From positions 1-31,649 of the forward strand of contig JBKECB010000032.1 of NCBI GenBank assembly GCA_047974165.1: 31,649 nucleotides of DNA. Direction: 5' to 3'. The notes beneath the pieces are model-generated. The model saw nothing but the letters and a program-made list of their open reading frames with translations. It did not search any database and was not told the origin of the DNA. Origin of the DNA: Lactovum sp047974165. GTDB lineage: Bacteria; Bacillota; Bacilli; Lactobacillales; Streptococcaceae. Below are positions 15,800 to 24,159 of the stretch, piece after piece (position 1 is the first letter of the stretch; each line of letters begins with the position of its first letter). The translations under genes were made by a program, and so were the position numbers.

Positions 15800-16587
15800 A
15801 TGAGCCAAATTAAAAAACTTTCAATTATTATTCCCTTTTATGGATAAAACCTAGAAGAACTACACCCCCCATTAGGATCGATTTCGTGACAGCATGGAGT
15901 TGACTTTTCTGATTTTGATATTCATCTTGTGAATGATGACGGTGAATCATGGGATTGATCATAGTAAGAGTAAGTGGTTTATGTTCGTTGATGCAGATGA
16001 TGAGTTAAATGGTCAAAATGCCTTAGCTTATTTTTATAAGGCTGAAAACTTTGACTCTGAAGCACAAATGTTGATGTCAGACTTTGTTATAGAAAGTAAG
16101 GACAAACAGGGACAGAGCTCATCCATACTCACTACAGTTATCTCTCGGATTACAGCAAAGGTACTGTTTGGGCAAAATGGTTTCGACGTGATTTTGTTAA
16201 TAGCATTTCTCTCAAATTTTCTAATAAACTTAGGCGCTTGAAGATATTTATTTTACTGATATTGTAGACTTAATGGGAGATAAAATTATCGGATTTGATG
16301 GCGCACAAACTTACCTCTACCATTATCGAGAAAGTTCTATGACTCATAGCAAAGGAGGAGTGAGAGACTTTGATTCTACAAGTTGTGTGATAAAAGAAAG
16401 ATTAGAATTAGAATATCTTCTAAAGTATGCACCTGAAAAATTTGAGGGACGCATGAATGTTTCACTTGTAGGTTTATGTTTTTATCAGTAACTTTACCCC
16501 ACTCTTTCTGAGGAAGCTTTTAGCAGTGAGTTAGCTAAGTATGCAGAAAAATTCTTAGCTCTTTATAAAATTAAATTTACAAGTTAA
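15800..16587 (+). pseudogene. Decayed family 2 glycosyltransferase
   Basis: Remains of a GT2 enzyme that would have added a sugar to a cell-surface polymer or glycan. The N-terminal sheet KLSIIIPFYG starts at 15800 and hits TAA at 15845; FDIHLVNDDGESWD (same frame) ends in TGA near 15956. The DxD region KWFMFVDADDEL continues in a second frame from about 15950, after an apparent deletion. KGTVWAKWFRRDFVNSISLKF is in a third frame (about 16139-16240), and EDIYFTDIVDLMGDKIIGF returns in yet another shift from 16240. A further TAA at 16489 interrupts the C-terminal part, which ends at 16587. At least five disabling lesions are visible, so this is not sequencing noise. Confidence 0.88.
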
Positions 16588-16704
16588 ACCAACTGGTAAA
16601 AGTAAAAAGTCAGACAAATGGAAGTTTGTTCTTCGGACTTGAAACTTCTGGATTTAAGTCTTTTCTGGATTTAGTAAAAGAAAAGAGAAGGTGATAAGTA
16701 TATG

Positions 16705-16733
16705 AAAAACAGTATCTGGTAGATACTGTTTTT
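16705..16733 (+). terminator. Strong terminator after the glycosyltransferase relic
   Basis: A 13-bp stem (16705-16717 and 16721-16733) with loop GGT, ending in five T. Between 16588 and 16704 only unrecognisable remnants of the dead gene's 3' part remain. Confidence 0.9.
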
Positions 16734-16777
16734 ATTTTGATTGTTAATCTTATATTTCTATCGAGTAAAGTTAGTTT

Positions 16778-17428
16778 TTAAGAAATTTCTTTTTTTTGAT
16801 GTGAAAGATTAAGTCCAAAAGGAACTAAATTTTCTTCTCTTTTTCGTATACGAGAGATGTTAAGTCGGTGCCGAATAAGAATAATAATAGAAAGGCCTGA
16901 AACAATCAAGATAAAAAGAAAATCATAATCTGATAAAATAAAGTGAAAACTAGGAAAGATTAAAAGAGTTATAAGCGCAATAAAGGCAGTGACCATACTT
17001 GAGAGACTAATCATTGAAAATAGAAAGAGTATTAATATAAAAATAGCAGCTAAAAATAGAAAGAAGTAAGGCTGATAGGCTAAAATAACTCCAGCTGAAG
17101 TAGCCACGGCTTTTCCACCTTTGAAATGGTCAAAGATAGAAATGGTATGTCCTAAAACAGCAGCTAGTCCAAAAAAGAGAGGCGAGATTGTATCAATATG
17201 GAAAAGGAATGGAAGAAGAACAGCGAGGCTTCCTTTGAAAACATCAAAAAATAAAACAACAATCCCAGCTCGAAAGCCGAGTACTCTAAAAGTATTTGTT
17301 GTCCCAGTATTTCCAGAGCCATAATCGTGTAAGTTTTTATGAAAAAAAATCTTACCAATCCAAAGACCAGAAGGAATAGAACCTAATAAGTAAGTACTAA
17401 TAAAAATAGCAATAATAAAAATATTCAT
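16778..17428 (-). CDS. plsY: Glycerol-3-phosphate acyltransferase
   Basis: 216-residue membrane enzyme that moves an acyl group from acyl-phosphate to glycerol 3-phosphate, the first step of phospholipid synthesis. It has five hydrophobic segments. Conserved motifs: GSIPSG near the N-terminus, HDYGSGNTGTTNTFR (motif 1), and HFKGGKAVATSAG (motif 2). It faces dinG. The ATG is 7 bases after a TGaTATAAT element on the minus strand and has no Shine-Dalgarno, so it is one of the predicted leaderless genes. Confidence 0.96.
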   Translation of the reverse strand: MNIFIIAIFISTYLLGSIPSGLWIGKIFFHKNLHDYGSGNTGTTNTFRVLGFRAGIVVLFFDVFKGSLAVLLPFLFHIDTISPLFFGLAAVLGHTISIFDHFKGGKAVATSAGVILAYQPYFFLFLAAIFILILFLFSMISLSSMVTAFIALITLLIFPSFHFILSDYDFLFILIVSGLSIIILIRHRLNISRIRKREENLVPFGLNLSHQKKEIS

Positions 17429-17444
17429 ATAAGAAATTATATCA
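17428..17444 (-). promoter_or_regulatory. Extended -10 promoter of plsY, predicted leaderless start
   Basis: Read on the minus strand: TG-A-TATAAT (17444-17436), 7 bases, ATG at 17428. Confidence 0.68.
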
Positions 17445-17513
17445 TAATAAAAGTAAGGAGAATATATCTTAAGAGTCTTTTAATTAAAATGTGATTAATT
17501 GTATCTTAAAATT

Positions 17514-17532
17514 TGTTATAATAGATAAAATG
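17514..17532 (+). promoter_or_regulatory. Extended -10 promoter of dinG, predicted leaderless start
   Basis: TG-T-TATAAT (17514-17522), 7 bases, ATG at 17530. No Shine-Dalgarno precedes it. Confidence 0.7.
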
Positions 17533-19875
17533 ACACGATATGCAGTAGTTGATCTAGAGGCGACAGACTCGTCATCAAAGTTAGATCAAAAGAAAAAAAT
17601 TATTCAAATTGGGATTATAATTCTTGAAAATGGGAAAATTATAGATCAGTTTTCTTCAGAAGTTAATCCTCATGAAAGTTTAACAAAGAAGATTGTAACT
17701 TTAACTGGATTGACAGATGAGAAACTTAATTTAGCACCAGATTTTCCAGAGATTATTCCAGAAATTTTGAAGTACTTAAAAGGGACGACTTTTGTTGCTC
17801 ATAATGTTAAATTTGATTGGAACTTATTATCTTCAAGTTTAGCTGAGTATGGATATTCTTTAAATAATCCTAGAATAGATACTGTTGAATTATCAAAGAT
17901 ATTTTTCCCTAGACTTGAAAAGTATAAACTAGAATTTTTAAAAGAAGAATTGAATCTTGAAAATTCACCTTCACATACAGCTCTCTCAGATGCAAGGCAG
18001 ACTGCATTTTTGCTCCTGAAAATCCAAGAAAAAATCTTGACTCTCCCTAAAAAAGTACTCGAAGAAATTCAAAAACATGCGAGTTCTCTAAGCTATGAAA
18101 CTAAAAGTTTTATTGAAGAGCTCAAAGATTTATCTGAAGAAAAAGAAGAAGAATTTAACTTTTTAACTTCCATTGCTTTAAAGAGAAGAGAAAGTCCTCA
18201 TTTTGAAAGAAAAATAGGGCAAGATTTTTCTAAAAATATTAAAAAATTAGGATTTGAGCCAAGGAAAGTCCAAAAAGAAATTGCTGAAATTATATCAAAA
18301 GATATAAAAAATAAGCAAGCAAGTTTCATAGAAGCTACGACAGGTTCAGGAAAAACTTTGGCTTATCTTTTAAGTTTACTGTCTGAAGGGGAAAATATAA
18401 TCCTCTCCACGTCAACAAAAATTTTACAAGAGCAACTTATTCAAGATCTTTCTTTAAAATTTCAGAAAGAGTTCATGATTACTTTTTCAAAGTTAATGGG
18501 AGTAAGAAACTATATTTCTTTAACAAAATTCCAAGCTTGGCTTCAAGAGGAAATTGAAGGACAAAATACTGAAATTTTTAAAATGAAATTACTTGTTTGG
18601 CTTGCTGAAACAGAAACAGGAGAACTTTCAGAGCTTTCAAAAAATGCAACGACAGTTGAGATGTTTGAAAAAGTTACATCACAAGGTCGAGAAGGAGGTT
18701 TTGATTTTATAAATCGTCAAGTGGCTCAAGCTTTACAGTCAGATGTAATTGTGATAAATCACGCTTATTTATTAGAATTGCTAAAAAAAGATTCAGAACT
18801 TTTAGAAAATCGAGTTCTTGTTATTGATGAAAGCCAGCAGCTTTTACCTCTTTTAGAAAAATCAAATCAAAAAGAATTGGATGTTTTAGAAACAATCTTA
18901 GAGGTGGATGTTGGAAAAAAACGTCGGACTTTAGATCAGTTACTCTCTTTACTTGCTCAAAAGGAATTAAAAAGAGAAAAGATTCTTCAGATAGCCGCAG
19001 ATTTAAAATTAGAAAATTTCCTAGATTTTATGTCTGATTCACAAAAGATTTATTGGATGGAAGAGAATACTTTAAAGTCAAGTTTGAAAGATTTTTATCA
19101 GCTAAAAAGATTTTTACCCCCAAATTTAAAAACAATTTTTATTTCAGCATCTCTTGGACTATCAAAAGAGTTTGTCTTACTCCCTCGACTGCTTGGCTTT
19201 AAGAAAGAAGAATATCAACTTTATCAATTAGCTGTAAAGCAGGTTAAGAATCAAGAATTGATTAGTATAGAAGATGGACTTTCAGTAAAAAATAGCTCTG
19301 TTCAAGATTATAGTGACTTTATTGTAGAAAACCTTAAGCAACTTGTAACTTTAAAATATCCGATAATTGTTTTGTTTAGTTCGCATGATTTGCTCAACTG
19401 GACAGCTGAAAAGCTACAGAAAGAGAAATTATCGATTGGAATACAGCAGACTAATCAGCATGAGATACTCAAACATCAGTTTGATGAAGGACGCTATCAA
19501 CTTTTACTTGTGACGGCTGCTTTTTGGGAGGGAGTTGATTTTGAAAAACAGGAAAAGATAATTCTTGTCATTCCAAGATTGCCTTTTTCAAGACCAGATG
19601 ATATTTTAACGAGAAAGTTTTCAAGTCAGTTTAAAAATCCTTTTTATGATTTTAATTTACCGATGGCAACAATGAAGTTATTACAAGCTGTTGGTCGAGT
19701 TAATCGTCGAAAAAATCAACGCTCTGTCGTCCTTGTTTTAGATCATCGATTATCTGGGAAATCTTATGCAAAACGAATACGTCGAAGATTAAGAGATTAT
19801 CTTCCAGTTAAAAAAATAAAATTAGAAGAAGTAAAAGAAGAAATTAAAAATTTTCTAGAGAAAAAAAACTCTTAA
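17530..19875 (+). CDS. dinG: DinG-family helicase fused to a DnaQ-like 3'-5' exonuclease
   Basis: 781 residues. N-terminal DEDDh exonuclease: VVDLEATD, AHNVKFDW and HTALSDA hold all catalytic positions. Helicase part: Walker A EATTGSGKT, motif II VIDESQ, and motif VI QAVGRVNRR. I find no cysteine anywhere in the protein, so the iron-sulfur cluster of E. coli DinG/XPD helicases is absent. This fits the Gram-positive DinG type, which is mainly a nuclease in studied relatives. Likely role: repair or processing of DNA or RNA ends. An in-frame GTG at 17491 is rejected because it lies upstream of the promoter and adds non-family sequence; MTRYAVVDLEATD is the family start. Confidence 0.93.
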   Translation: MTRYAVVDLEATDSSSKLDQKKKIIQIGIIILENGKIIDQFSSEVNPHESLTKKIVTLTGLTDEKLNLAPDFPEIIPEILKYLKGTTFVAHNVKFDWNLLSSSLAEYGYSLNNPRIDTVELSKIFFPRLEKYKLEFLKEELNLENSPSHTALSDARQTAFLLLKIQEKILTLPKKVLEEIQKHASSLSYETKSFIEELKDLSEEKEEEFNFLTSIALKRRESPHFERKIGQDFSKNIKKLGFEPRKVQKEIAEIISKDIKNKQASFIEATTGSGKTLAYLLSLLSEGENIILSTSTKILQEQLIQDLSLKFQKEFMITFSKLMGVRNYISLTKFQAWLQEEIEGQNTEIFKMKLLVWLAETETGELSELSKNATTVEMFEKVTSQGREGGFDFINRQVAQALQSDVIVINHAYLLELLKKDSELLENRVLVIDESQQLLPLLEKSNQKELDVLETILEVDVGKKRRTLDQLLSLLAQKELKREKILQIAADLKLENFLDFMSDSQKIYWMEENTLKSSLKDFYQLKRFLPPNLKTIFISASLGLSKEFVLLPRLLGFKKEEYQLYQLAVKQVKNQELISIEDGLSVKNSSVQDYSDFIVENLKQLVTLKYPIIVLFSSHDLLNWTAEKLQKEKLSIGIQQTNQHEILKHQFDEGRYQLLLVTAAFWEGVDFEKQEKIILVIPRLPFSRPDDILTRKFSSQFKNPFYDFNLPMATMKLLQAVGRVNRRKNQRSVVLVLDHRLSGKSYAKRIRRRLRDYLPVKKIKLEEVKEEIKNFLEKKNS

Positions 19876-19910
19876 TTTGAAGGTTTTAAAGAAAAGAGTC
19901 TAATTTTCTA

Positions 19911-19919
19911 TGGTATAAT
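19911..19919 (+). promoter_or_regulatory. Extended -10 promoter of the DUF389 gene
   Basis: TG-G-TATAAT at 19911-19919, followed by a leader with TAGGAG before the ATG at 19956. Confidence 0.6.
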
Positions 19920-19955
19920 GATACAAATATTAGATTTATTTTATAGGAGATAGAA

Positions 19956-20996
19956 ATGGAAAGTACAAATTATACAGCTTCTGAATTTCGAGAAAAGATT
20001 AATTTAGATTTAAAAATAAAGATGAGTGATTCGATTATTTTAATGTGTGCGATTGTGATTGCTGCTGTGGGCTTAAATATGAACTCTGTTGCAGTTATTA
20101 TAGGAGCTATGTTAATTTCACCATTGATGACACCTATTTTAGGGATTGGTTATGGTCTGTCTGTTTTAGATTTTCAAATCGTAAAGGAAGCTTTAAATTT
20201 ATTATTAGTAGAAGTGAGTGTAAGTATCGCTGTAGCGACAATTTATTTTTGGCTTTCTCCTATTTCTTATCCAAGTACTGAGATTATTGCACGAACAGCT
20301 CCTACGATGTGGGATGTTCTGATAGCTTTTTCAGGGGGAGTTGCTGGAATTATTGGTGCAAGAAAAAAAGGAAGTAATAATATTGTGCCTGGTGTCGCAA
20401 TTGCGACAGCTTTAATGCCACCTGTTTGTACGATTGGTTATTCAATTGCGACAACAAATCTCAATTATTTTATTGGTTCCTCTTATTTATTCATTATTAA
20501 CTGTTCCTTTATCATGATTGCAACTTTTATTGGTGTTCGCTTTATGAAATTCCCACTTCGATCAAAAATTCGTGATAAAAAATATAAAAAAGTAAATACA
20601 TTTTTAATTCTCTGTTCATTGTTAATTATTATCCCCAGTATTTTTACTGCCTCTAGCTTGGTACGAGAAAGTTTTGAAAAAACAGCAGTTACTCATTTGG
20701 TCGAGGAAGAATTTTCTGACTATATTGTTTTGAATCAAAGTTATAATAAAGAGAAAAAAACTTTGGTTTTAACAGTGTCTGGAGAGAAAATTTCATCTGA
20801 AAAGATTGAAAAAATTCAAAATGAAATGTCTGATTATGGTTTGGATGATGTCATGCTAGATATCGATCAAGTCCCAGATATGTCAGAACTTTCAGGAAGT
20901 GAATTTACACAGTATTTGGATCAGTATATAAAAAATAAACTGGAAGAGGAAAACACAAAGAAGATTACTATTATGCCAAGAGTAGAAGAGGAGTGA
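19956..20996 (+). CDS. DUF389 membrane protein of unknown function
   Basis: 346-residue protein of the DUF389 family. An N-terminal hydrophilic stretch (1-25) leads to about six hydrophobic segments (about 25-235) with the family block VAVIIGAMLISPLMTPILGIGYGL and IVPGVAIATALMPPVCTIGYS. A soluble C-terminal tail (about 240-346) is rich in Glu, Lys and Ser and would lie on one side of the membrane. No transport or enzyme activity can be assigned; the repeated PxMTP/PPV loops suggest re-entrant segments, an inference. It lies between dinG and a ClC channel and has its own promoter. Confidence 0.85.
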   Translation: MESTNYTASEFREKINLDLKIKMSDSIILMCAIVIAAVGLNMNSVAVIIGAMLISPLMTPILGIGYGLSVLDFQIVKEALNLLLVEVSVSIAVATIYFWLSPISYPSTEIIARTAPTMWDVLIAFSGGVAGIIGARKKGSNNIVPGVAIATALMPPVCTIGYSIATTNLNYFIGSSYLFIINCSFIMIATFIGVRFMKFPLRSKIRDKKYKKVNTFLILCSLLIIIPSIFTASSLVRESFEKTAVTHLVEEEFSDYIVLNQSYNKEKKTLVLTVSGEKISSEKIEKIQNEMSDYGLDDVMLDIDQVPDMSELSGSEFTQYLDQYIKNKLEEENTKKITIMPRVEEE

Positions 20997-21002
20997 TTTC
21001 TC

Positions 21003-21025
21003 TTCCTTCTTTTAGGAATTTTTTT
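21003..21025 (+). terminator. Weak terminator after the DUF389 gene
   Basis: A 5-bp stem TTCCT/AGGAA (21003-21007 and 21014-21018) followed by seven T. Confidence 0.5.
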
Positions 21026-21053
21026 GAATAAAACAGAGCTTAAATCTCATAAT
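21024..21053 (+). promoter_or_regulatory. Possible promoter of the ClC gene
   Basis: TTGAAT (21024-21029), 18-base spacer, CATAAT (21048-21053). The -35 grows out of the terminator T run. Confidence 0.35.
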
Positions 21054-21075
21054 AAGGAAAAAGAAAGGAGACTGA

Positions 21076-22299
21076 GTGAAATTTAAAAGTGTATTTGTTT
21101 TTTATTGTCTTTCAATGGGCATTTTAATTGGTATTTTTTCTGCCTTATTTCTTTCTTTGGTTAATTTTTTAATTCATAGTGTTTGGCATACCATTCCGTC
21201 TTATTTAAATCTTCCTTTTTATCCTTTACTTGTTGGTCTGCTGGGTGGTCTCTTAATCGGTCTTTTCCAGACTAAAGTTGGAGATTATCCAAAAACAATG
21301 CATGATACTTTAGCAGAATTTAAAGATAATAATAAAGTGACTTATACGAATTATCAAATTATAAAAAATTTTTTTTCAGCATTGATTGTTTTAGCTTTTG
21401 GTGCAAGTTTAGGGCCAGAAGCAGCTTTGGCAAGTTTACTTGGCTCTATGATTAGCTGGCTAGGTGATCGTATGAAGTGGACTTTAGCAAGAAAAGAAGA
21501 ACTTGTAAATTTAGGGACTGCAGCTATCTTATCTATTATATTTCGTGCGCCATTTGCAGGACTGAGTGAACCTTTAGAAGAACAGTATGAGCAAAAAAGT
21601 TTCCGTTTTAATTGGAAGAAGCTTCTTCTTTATGGTTTGACTACAGCTTCAGGTATTTTAAGTTTTTCTTTAACAAGTCAGTTATTTCCAAAAGAAGCTG
21701 TCTTTACCTTACGATTTCCAAAAGTTGAATGGACAAGAGAGGTGTTTCTTTTGATTATTCCAGCCTTGGTTTTAGGTTTTTTATTCGGTCATCTTTTTTT
21801 AATAATAGAGACAGTAACAAAAGAAATTGCTAAAAAAATAGAAAAACCTTTAATTTTAACTCTGATAGCTGGTTTATTTATTGGTATTTTTGCAATGCTC
21901 TCTCCTTATTTTCTCTACTCTGGTGAGCATGAAATTCTATCATTTTCTAAAGAAGCGAGTCAGATGGGAACGCTTAGTTTACTCTCAATTGCAATAGGAA
22001 AAGCTTTATTAACTAATATTTGCTTTTCATTTAAATGGCGGGGTGGAAAGATTTTTCCAGCAATTTTCTCAAGCGCCAGTGCTGGCTTTGTTTTAGCAAA
22101 TTTATTTCCCTATACTCCAGCTCTTACGATTGGAGTTGTCGTGGCAGCAAGTGTGACAACTATTATGAAGCAACCATTGGTTGTCGCTGCACTCTTACTC
22201 TTTCTATTTCCGATTCAATTTTTCCCCTTTATTTTATTTACTTGTCTTTTAATTTCAAGTCTTTCTAGTTACTTAACTAAAGATAAGAGTATGGTATAA
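21076..22299 (+). CDS. ClC-family chloride/ion channel or exchanger
   Basis: 407-residue polytopic protein with about ten hydrophobic segments. The ClC signature is visible as GASLGPEAALASLLG with the likely gating Glu, and as KWRGGKIFPAIFSSASAGF near the C-terminus. It probably moves chloride or fluoride in exchange for protons, giving acid or halide tolerance; the ion cannot be decided here. The start is GTG with AAAGGAG five bases upstream. Its stop codon (22297-22299) lies inside the -10 element of the next gene. Confidence 0.85.
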   Translation: MKFKSVFVFYCLSMGILIGIFSALFLSLVNFLIHSVWHTIPSYLNLPFYPLLVGLLGGLLIGLFQTKVGDYPKTMHDTLAEFKDNNKVTYTNYQIIKNFFSALIVLAFGASLGPEAALASLLGSMISWLGDRMKWTLARKEELVNLGTAAILSIIFRAPFAGLSEPLEEQYEQKSFRFNWKKLLLYGLTTASGILSFSLTSQLFPKEAVFTLRFPKVEWTREVFLLIIPALVLGFLFGHLFLIIETVTKEIAKKIEKPLILTLIAGLFIGIFAMLSPYFLYSGEHEILSFSKEASQMGTLSLLSIAIGKALLTNICFSFKWRGGKIFPAIFSSASAGFVLANLFPYTPALTIGVVVAASVTTIMKQPLVVAALLLFLFPIQFFPFILFTCLLISSLSSYLTKDKSMV

Positions 22300-22311
22300 T
22301 ATTTAAGTATG
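22292..22311 (+). promoter_or_regulatory. Extended -10 promoter overlapping a stop codon, predicted leaderless start
   Basis: TG-G-TATAAT (22292-22300) contains the stop codon of the ClC gene. The ATG of the next gene follows after 8 bases, with no Shine-Dalgarno. Confidence 0.6.
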
Positions 22312-22752
22312 AAAAAACGACGTCAATTTTCAAAATTAGACCAGCTAATGATGGGAAGCTTAGTTATTGTATTAGCAGGATTTTTTTCTTATTATCTTTT
22401 TGTTTTTACGGCAGTTAGCCCGTTAACAAAAACACGCGATCAGGTAATTCAGATTGTAAAAGAAAAAACAAGTATGGTAAAAGTTGAAACTTTTAATATT
22501 GTAACAACAGACAAGACTTACTATAGTTTGATTGGGAAAAATTCTGCAGATGAAGATTTAGCTATTGTAATTCCTAAAGAGCCTGGAGAAATTTATGAGG
22601 TAAAGTTATCTGAAGGAGTCGATGTATCGTCTCTCCCACAGGAAAATGCAACAACCATAGACTTTGCTATATTTAAAGGGAAGTTAGTTTGGGAAGTTAA
22701 TACAAAAGAAGAGTTTAAAATTTATGATTTTAAAACAGGCGAAGAAGTTTAA
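22309..22752 (+). CDS. YpmB-like (DUF5590) membrane-anchored protein
   Basis: 147 residues. A basic N-terminus (MKKRRQF) and one TM segment (about 14-33) place an extracytoplasmic domain of about 110 residues outside the cell. The domain has the mixed beta pattern of PepSY/YpmB-like proteins (repeated TKTRDQVIQIVKEK, YEVKLSEG, and KGKLVWEV). Identification rests mainly on shape and on synteny: in Bacillus ypmB lies just before aspB and asnS. Here asnS follows at once and aspB/aspC is missing. Function unknown. It shares a transcript with asnS (33 bases apart, no terminator). Confidence 0.7.
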   Translation: MKKRRQFSKLDQLMMGSLVIVLAGFFSYYLFVFTAVSPLTKTRDQVIQIVKEKTSMVKVETFNIVTTDKTYYSLIGKNSADEDLAIVIPKEPGEIYEVKLSEGVDVSSLPQENATTIDFAIFKGKLVWEVNTKEEFKIYDFKTGEEV

Positions 22753-22785
22753 AAAATAAAAATTAGAAAGATTAAAGTTATAAAA

Positions 22786-24129
22786 ATGGAAGATTTAGTT
22801 TCAATAATTAATGTTAAAGATTACGTTGGTCAAACAATTAAAATTGGTGCTTGGTTAGCAGATAAATCTGGAAAAGGAAAGTTACAGTTTTTACAACTTC
22901 GTGATGGAACAGCTTTTTTCCAAGCAGTTGTCTTTAAGCCTAATATGATTGAAAAGTTTGGTGAAGACTTAGGAGCTGAGAAGTTTGATATGATCAAGCG
23001 CCTTTCACAAGAAAGTTCAGTTATTGTGACAGGACTTGTTAAAGAAGACGCAAGAAGTAAGTTTGGCTATGAGTTAGACCTTATTGATTTAGAGTTAATT
23101 GGAGAATCTTCAGACTTTCCAATTAGTCCTAAAGAACATGGGACAGAATTTTTGATGGACAATCGTCATCTTTGGCTACGTTCTAAGCGTCAATTTGCAA
23201 TCATGCAAGTGCGTAATGCCATTATCTACGCCAGTTATGACTTCTTTGCAAAAAATGGGTTTATCAAGTTTGATTCTCCAATTTTAATGGGAAATGCTGC
23301 TGAAAATACAACAGAACTCTTTGAAACAGACTATTTTGGTGAGTCAGCATTTTTGTCACAGTCAGGTCAGCTTTATCTTGAAGCAGGGGCAATGGCTTTA
23401 GGACGTGTCTTTGACTTTGGTCCAGTTTTTCGTGCTGAAAAGTCTAAAACACGTCGTCATTTGACAGAGTTTTGGATGATGGATGCTGAATATCCATTTG
23501 TAACACACGAGCAGTCTTTAGATATTCAAGAAGCTTATGTTAAAGCACTTTTGCAAGGAGTGTTAGATAATTGCCAGTATGCTTTAGATATTTTAGAACG
23601 TGATAAAGAAGCTTTACAAAAGTATATTGATCAACCCTTTGTACGTGTTTCTTATGATGAGGCGATTGATTTACTGCAAGCTCATATTGATGATGAGGAT
23701 GCAGACTATGAGCCAATTAAACATGGTGATGACTTCGGAAGTCCACATGAGACTTGGATTTCTAAATATTACGGACTTCCAACTTTTGTGATTAACTATC
23801 CTGCTAGTTTTAAAGCTTTTTATATGAAACCTGTAGAAGGAAATCCTGAGCGTGTTCTTTGTGCTGATTTACTTGCACCAGAGGGTTATGGTGAAATTAT
23901 TGGTGGCTCAGCCCGTGAAACAGACTATGATAAACTTCTTGAAAAAATCAAGGAATGGAATTTAAATGTTGCAGACTATGAATGGTATCTAGAGTTACGT
24001 AAGTATGGTTCTGTTCCACATGCAGGCTTTGGTTTAGGACTAGAGCGTATGGTTACTTTTGCTGCTGGTACAGAGCATATTCGTGAAGCGATTCCTTTCC
24101 CCCGTATGCTTAATCGCATTAAACCTTAA
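22786..24129 (+). CDS. asnS: Asparaginyl-tRNA synthetase
   Basis: 447-residue class II synthetase charging tRNA(Asn). N-terminal OB-fold anticodon domain (about 1-115), then the catalytic domain with motif 2 (FRAEKSKTRRHLTEFWMMDAE-type block near 222-240) and motif 3 (GFGLGLERMVTF near 425). The acidic central insert is normal for AsnRS. The ribosome binding site is weak (AGAAAG about 20 bases upstream), so translation may depend on the preceding gene. No T-box leader is visible. Confidence 0.96.
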   Translation: MEDLVSIINVKDYVGQTIKIGAWLADKSGKGKLQFLQLRDGTAFFQAVVFKPNMIEKFGEDLGAEKFDMIKRLSQESSVIVTGLVKEDARSKFGYELDLIDLELIGESSDFPISPKEHGTEFLMDNRHLWLRSKRQFAIMQVRNAIIYASYDFFAKNGFIKFDSPILMGNAAENTTELFETDYFGESAFLSQSGQLYLEAGAMALGRVFDFGPVFRAEKSKTRRHLTEFWMMDAEYPFVTHEQSLDIQEAYVKALLQGVLDNCQYALDILERDKEALQKYIDQPFVRVSYDEAIDLLQAHIDDEDADYEPIKHGDDFGSPHETWISKYYGLPTFVINYPASFKAFYMKPVEGNPERVLCADLLAPEGYGEIIGGSARETDYDKLLEKIKEWNLNVADYEWYLELRKYGSVPHAGFGLGLERMVTFAAGTEHIREAIPFPRMLNRIKP

Positions 24130-24159
24130 AAAATATCGCTCAAAAGAGCGATATTTTTT
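24128..24159. terminator. Bidirectional terminator between asnS and fbp
   Basis: A perfect 14-bp stem (24128-24141 and 24146-24159) with loop AAAA, six A on the left and six T on the right, overlapping the stop codons of both convergent genes. Confidence 0.93.

Noticed and set aside
17491..17529. GTG start upstream of dinG
   Set aside because: The added 13 residues come from promoter sequence; the -10 element at 17517-17522 lies inside them.
21408..21450. Alternative view of the ClC gene as a non-ClC permease
   Set aside because: The GASLGPEA block and the C-terminal GGKIFPA block together fit the ClC family better than any other transporter I know.
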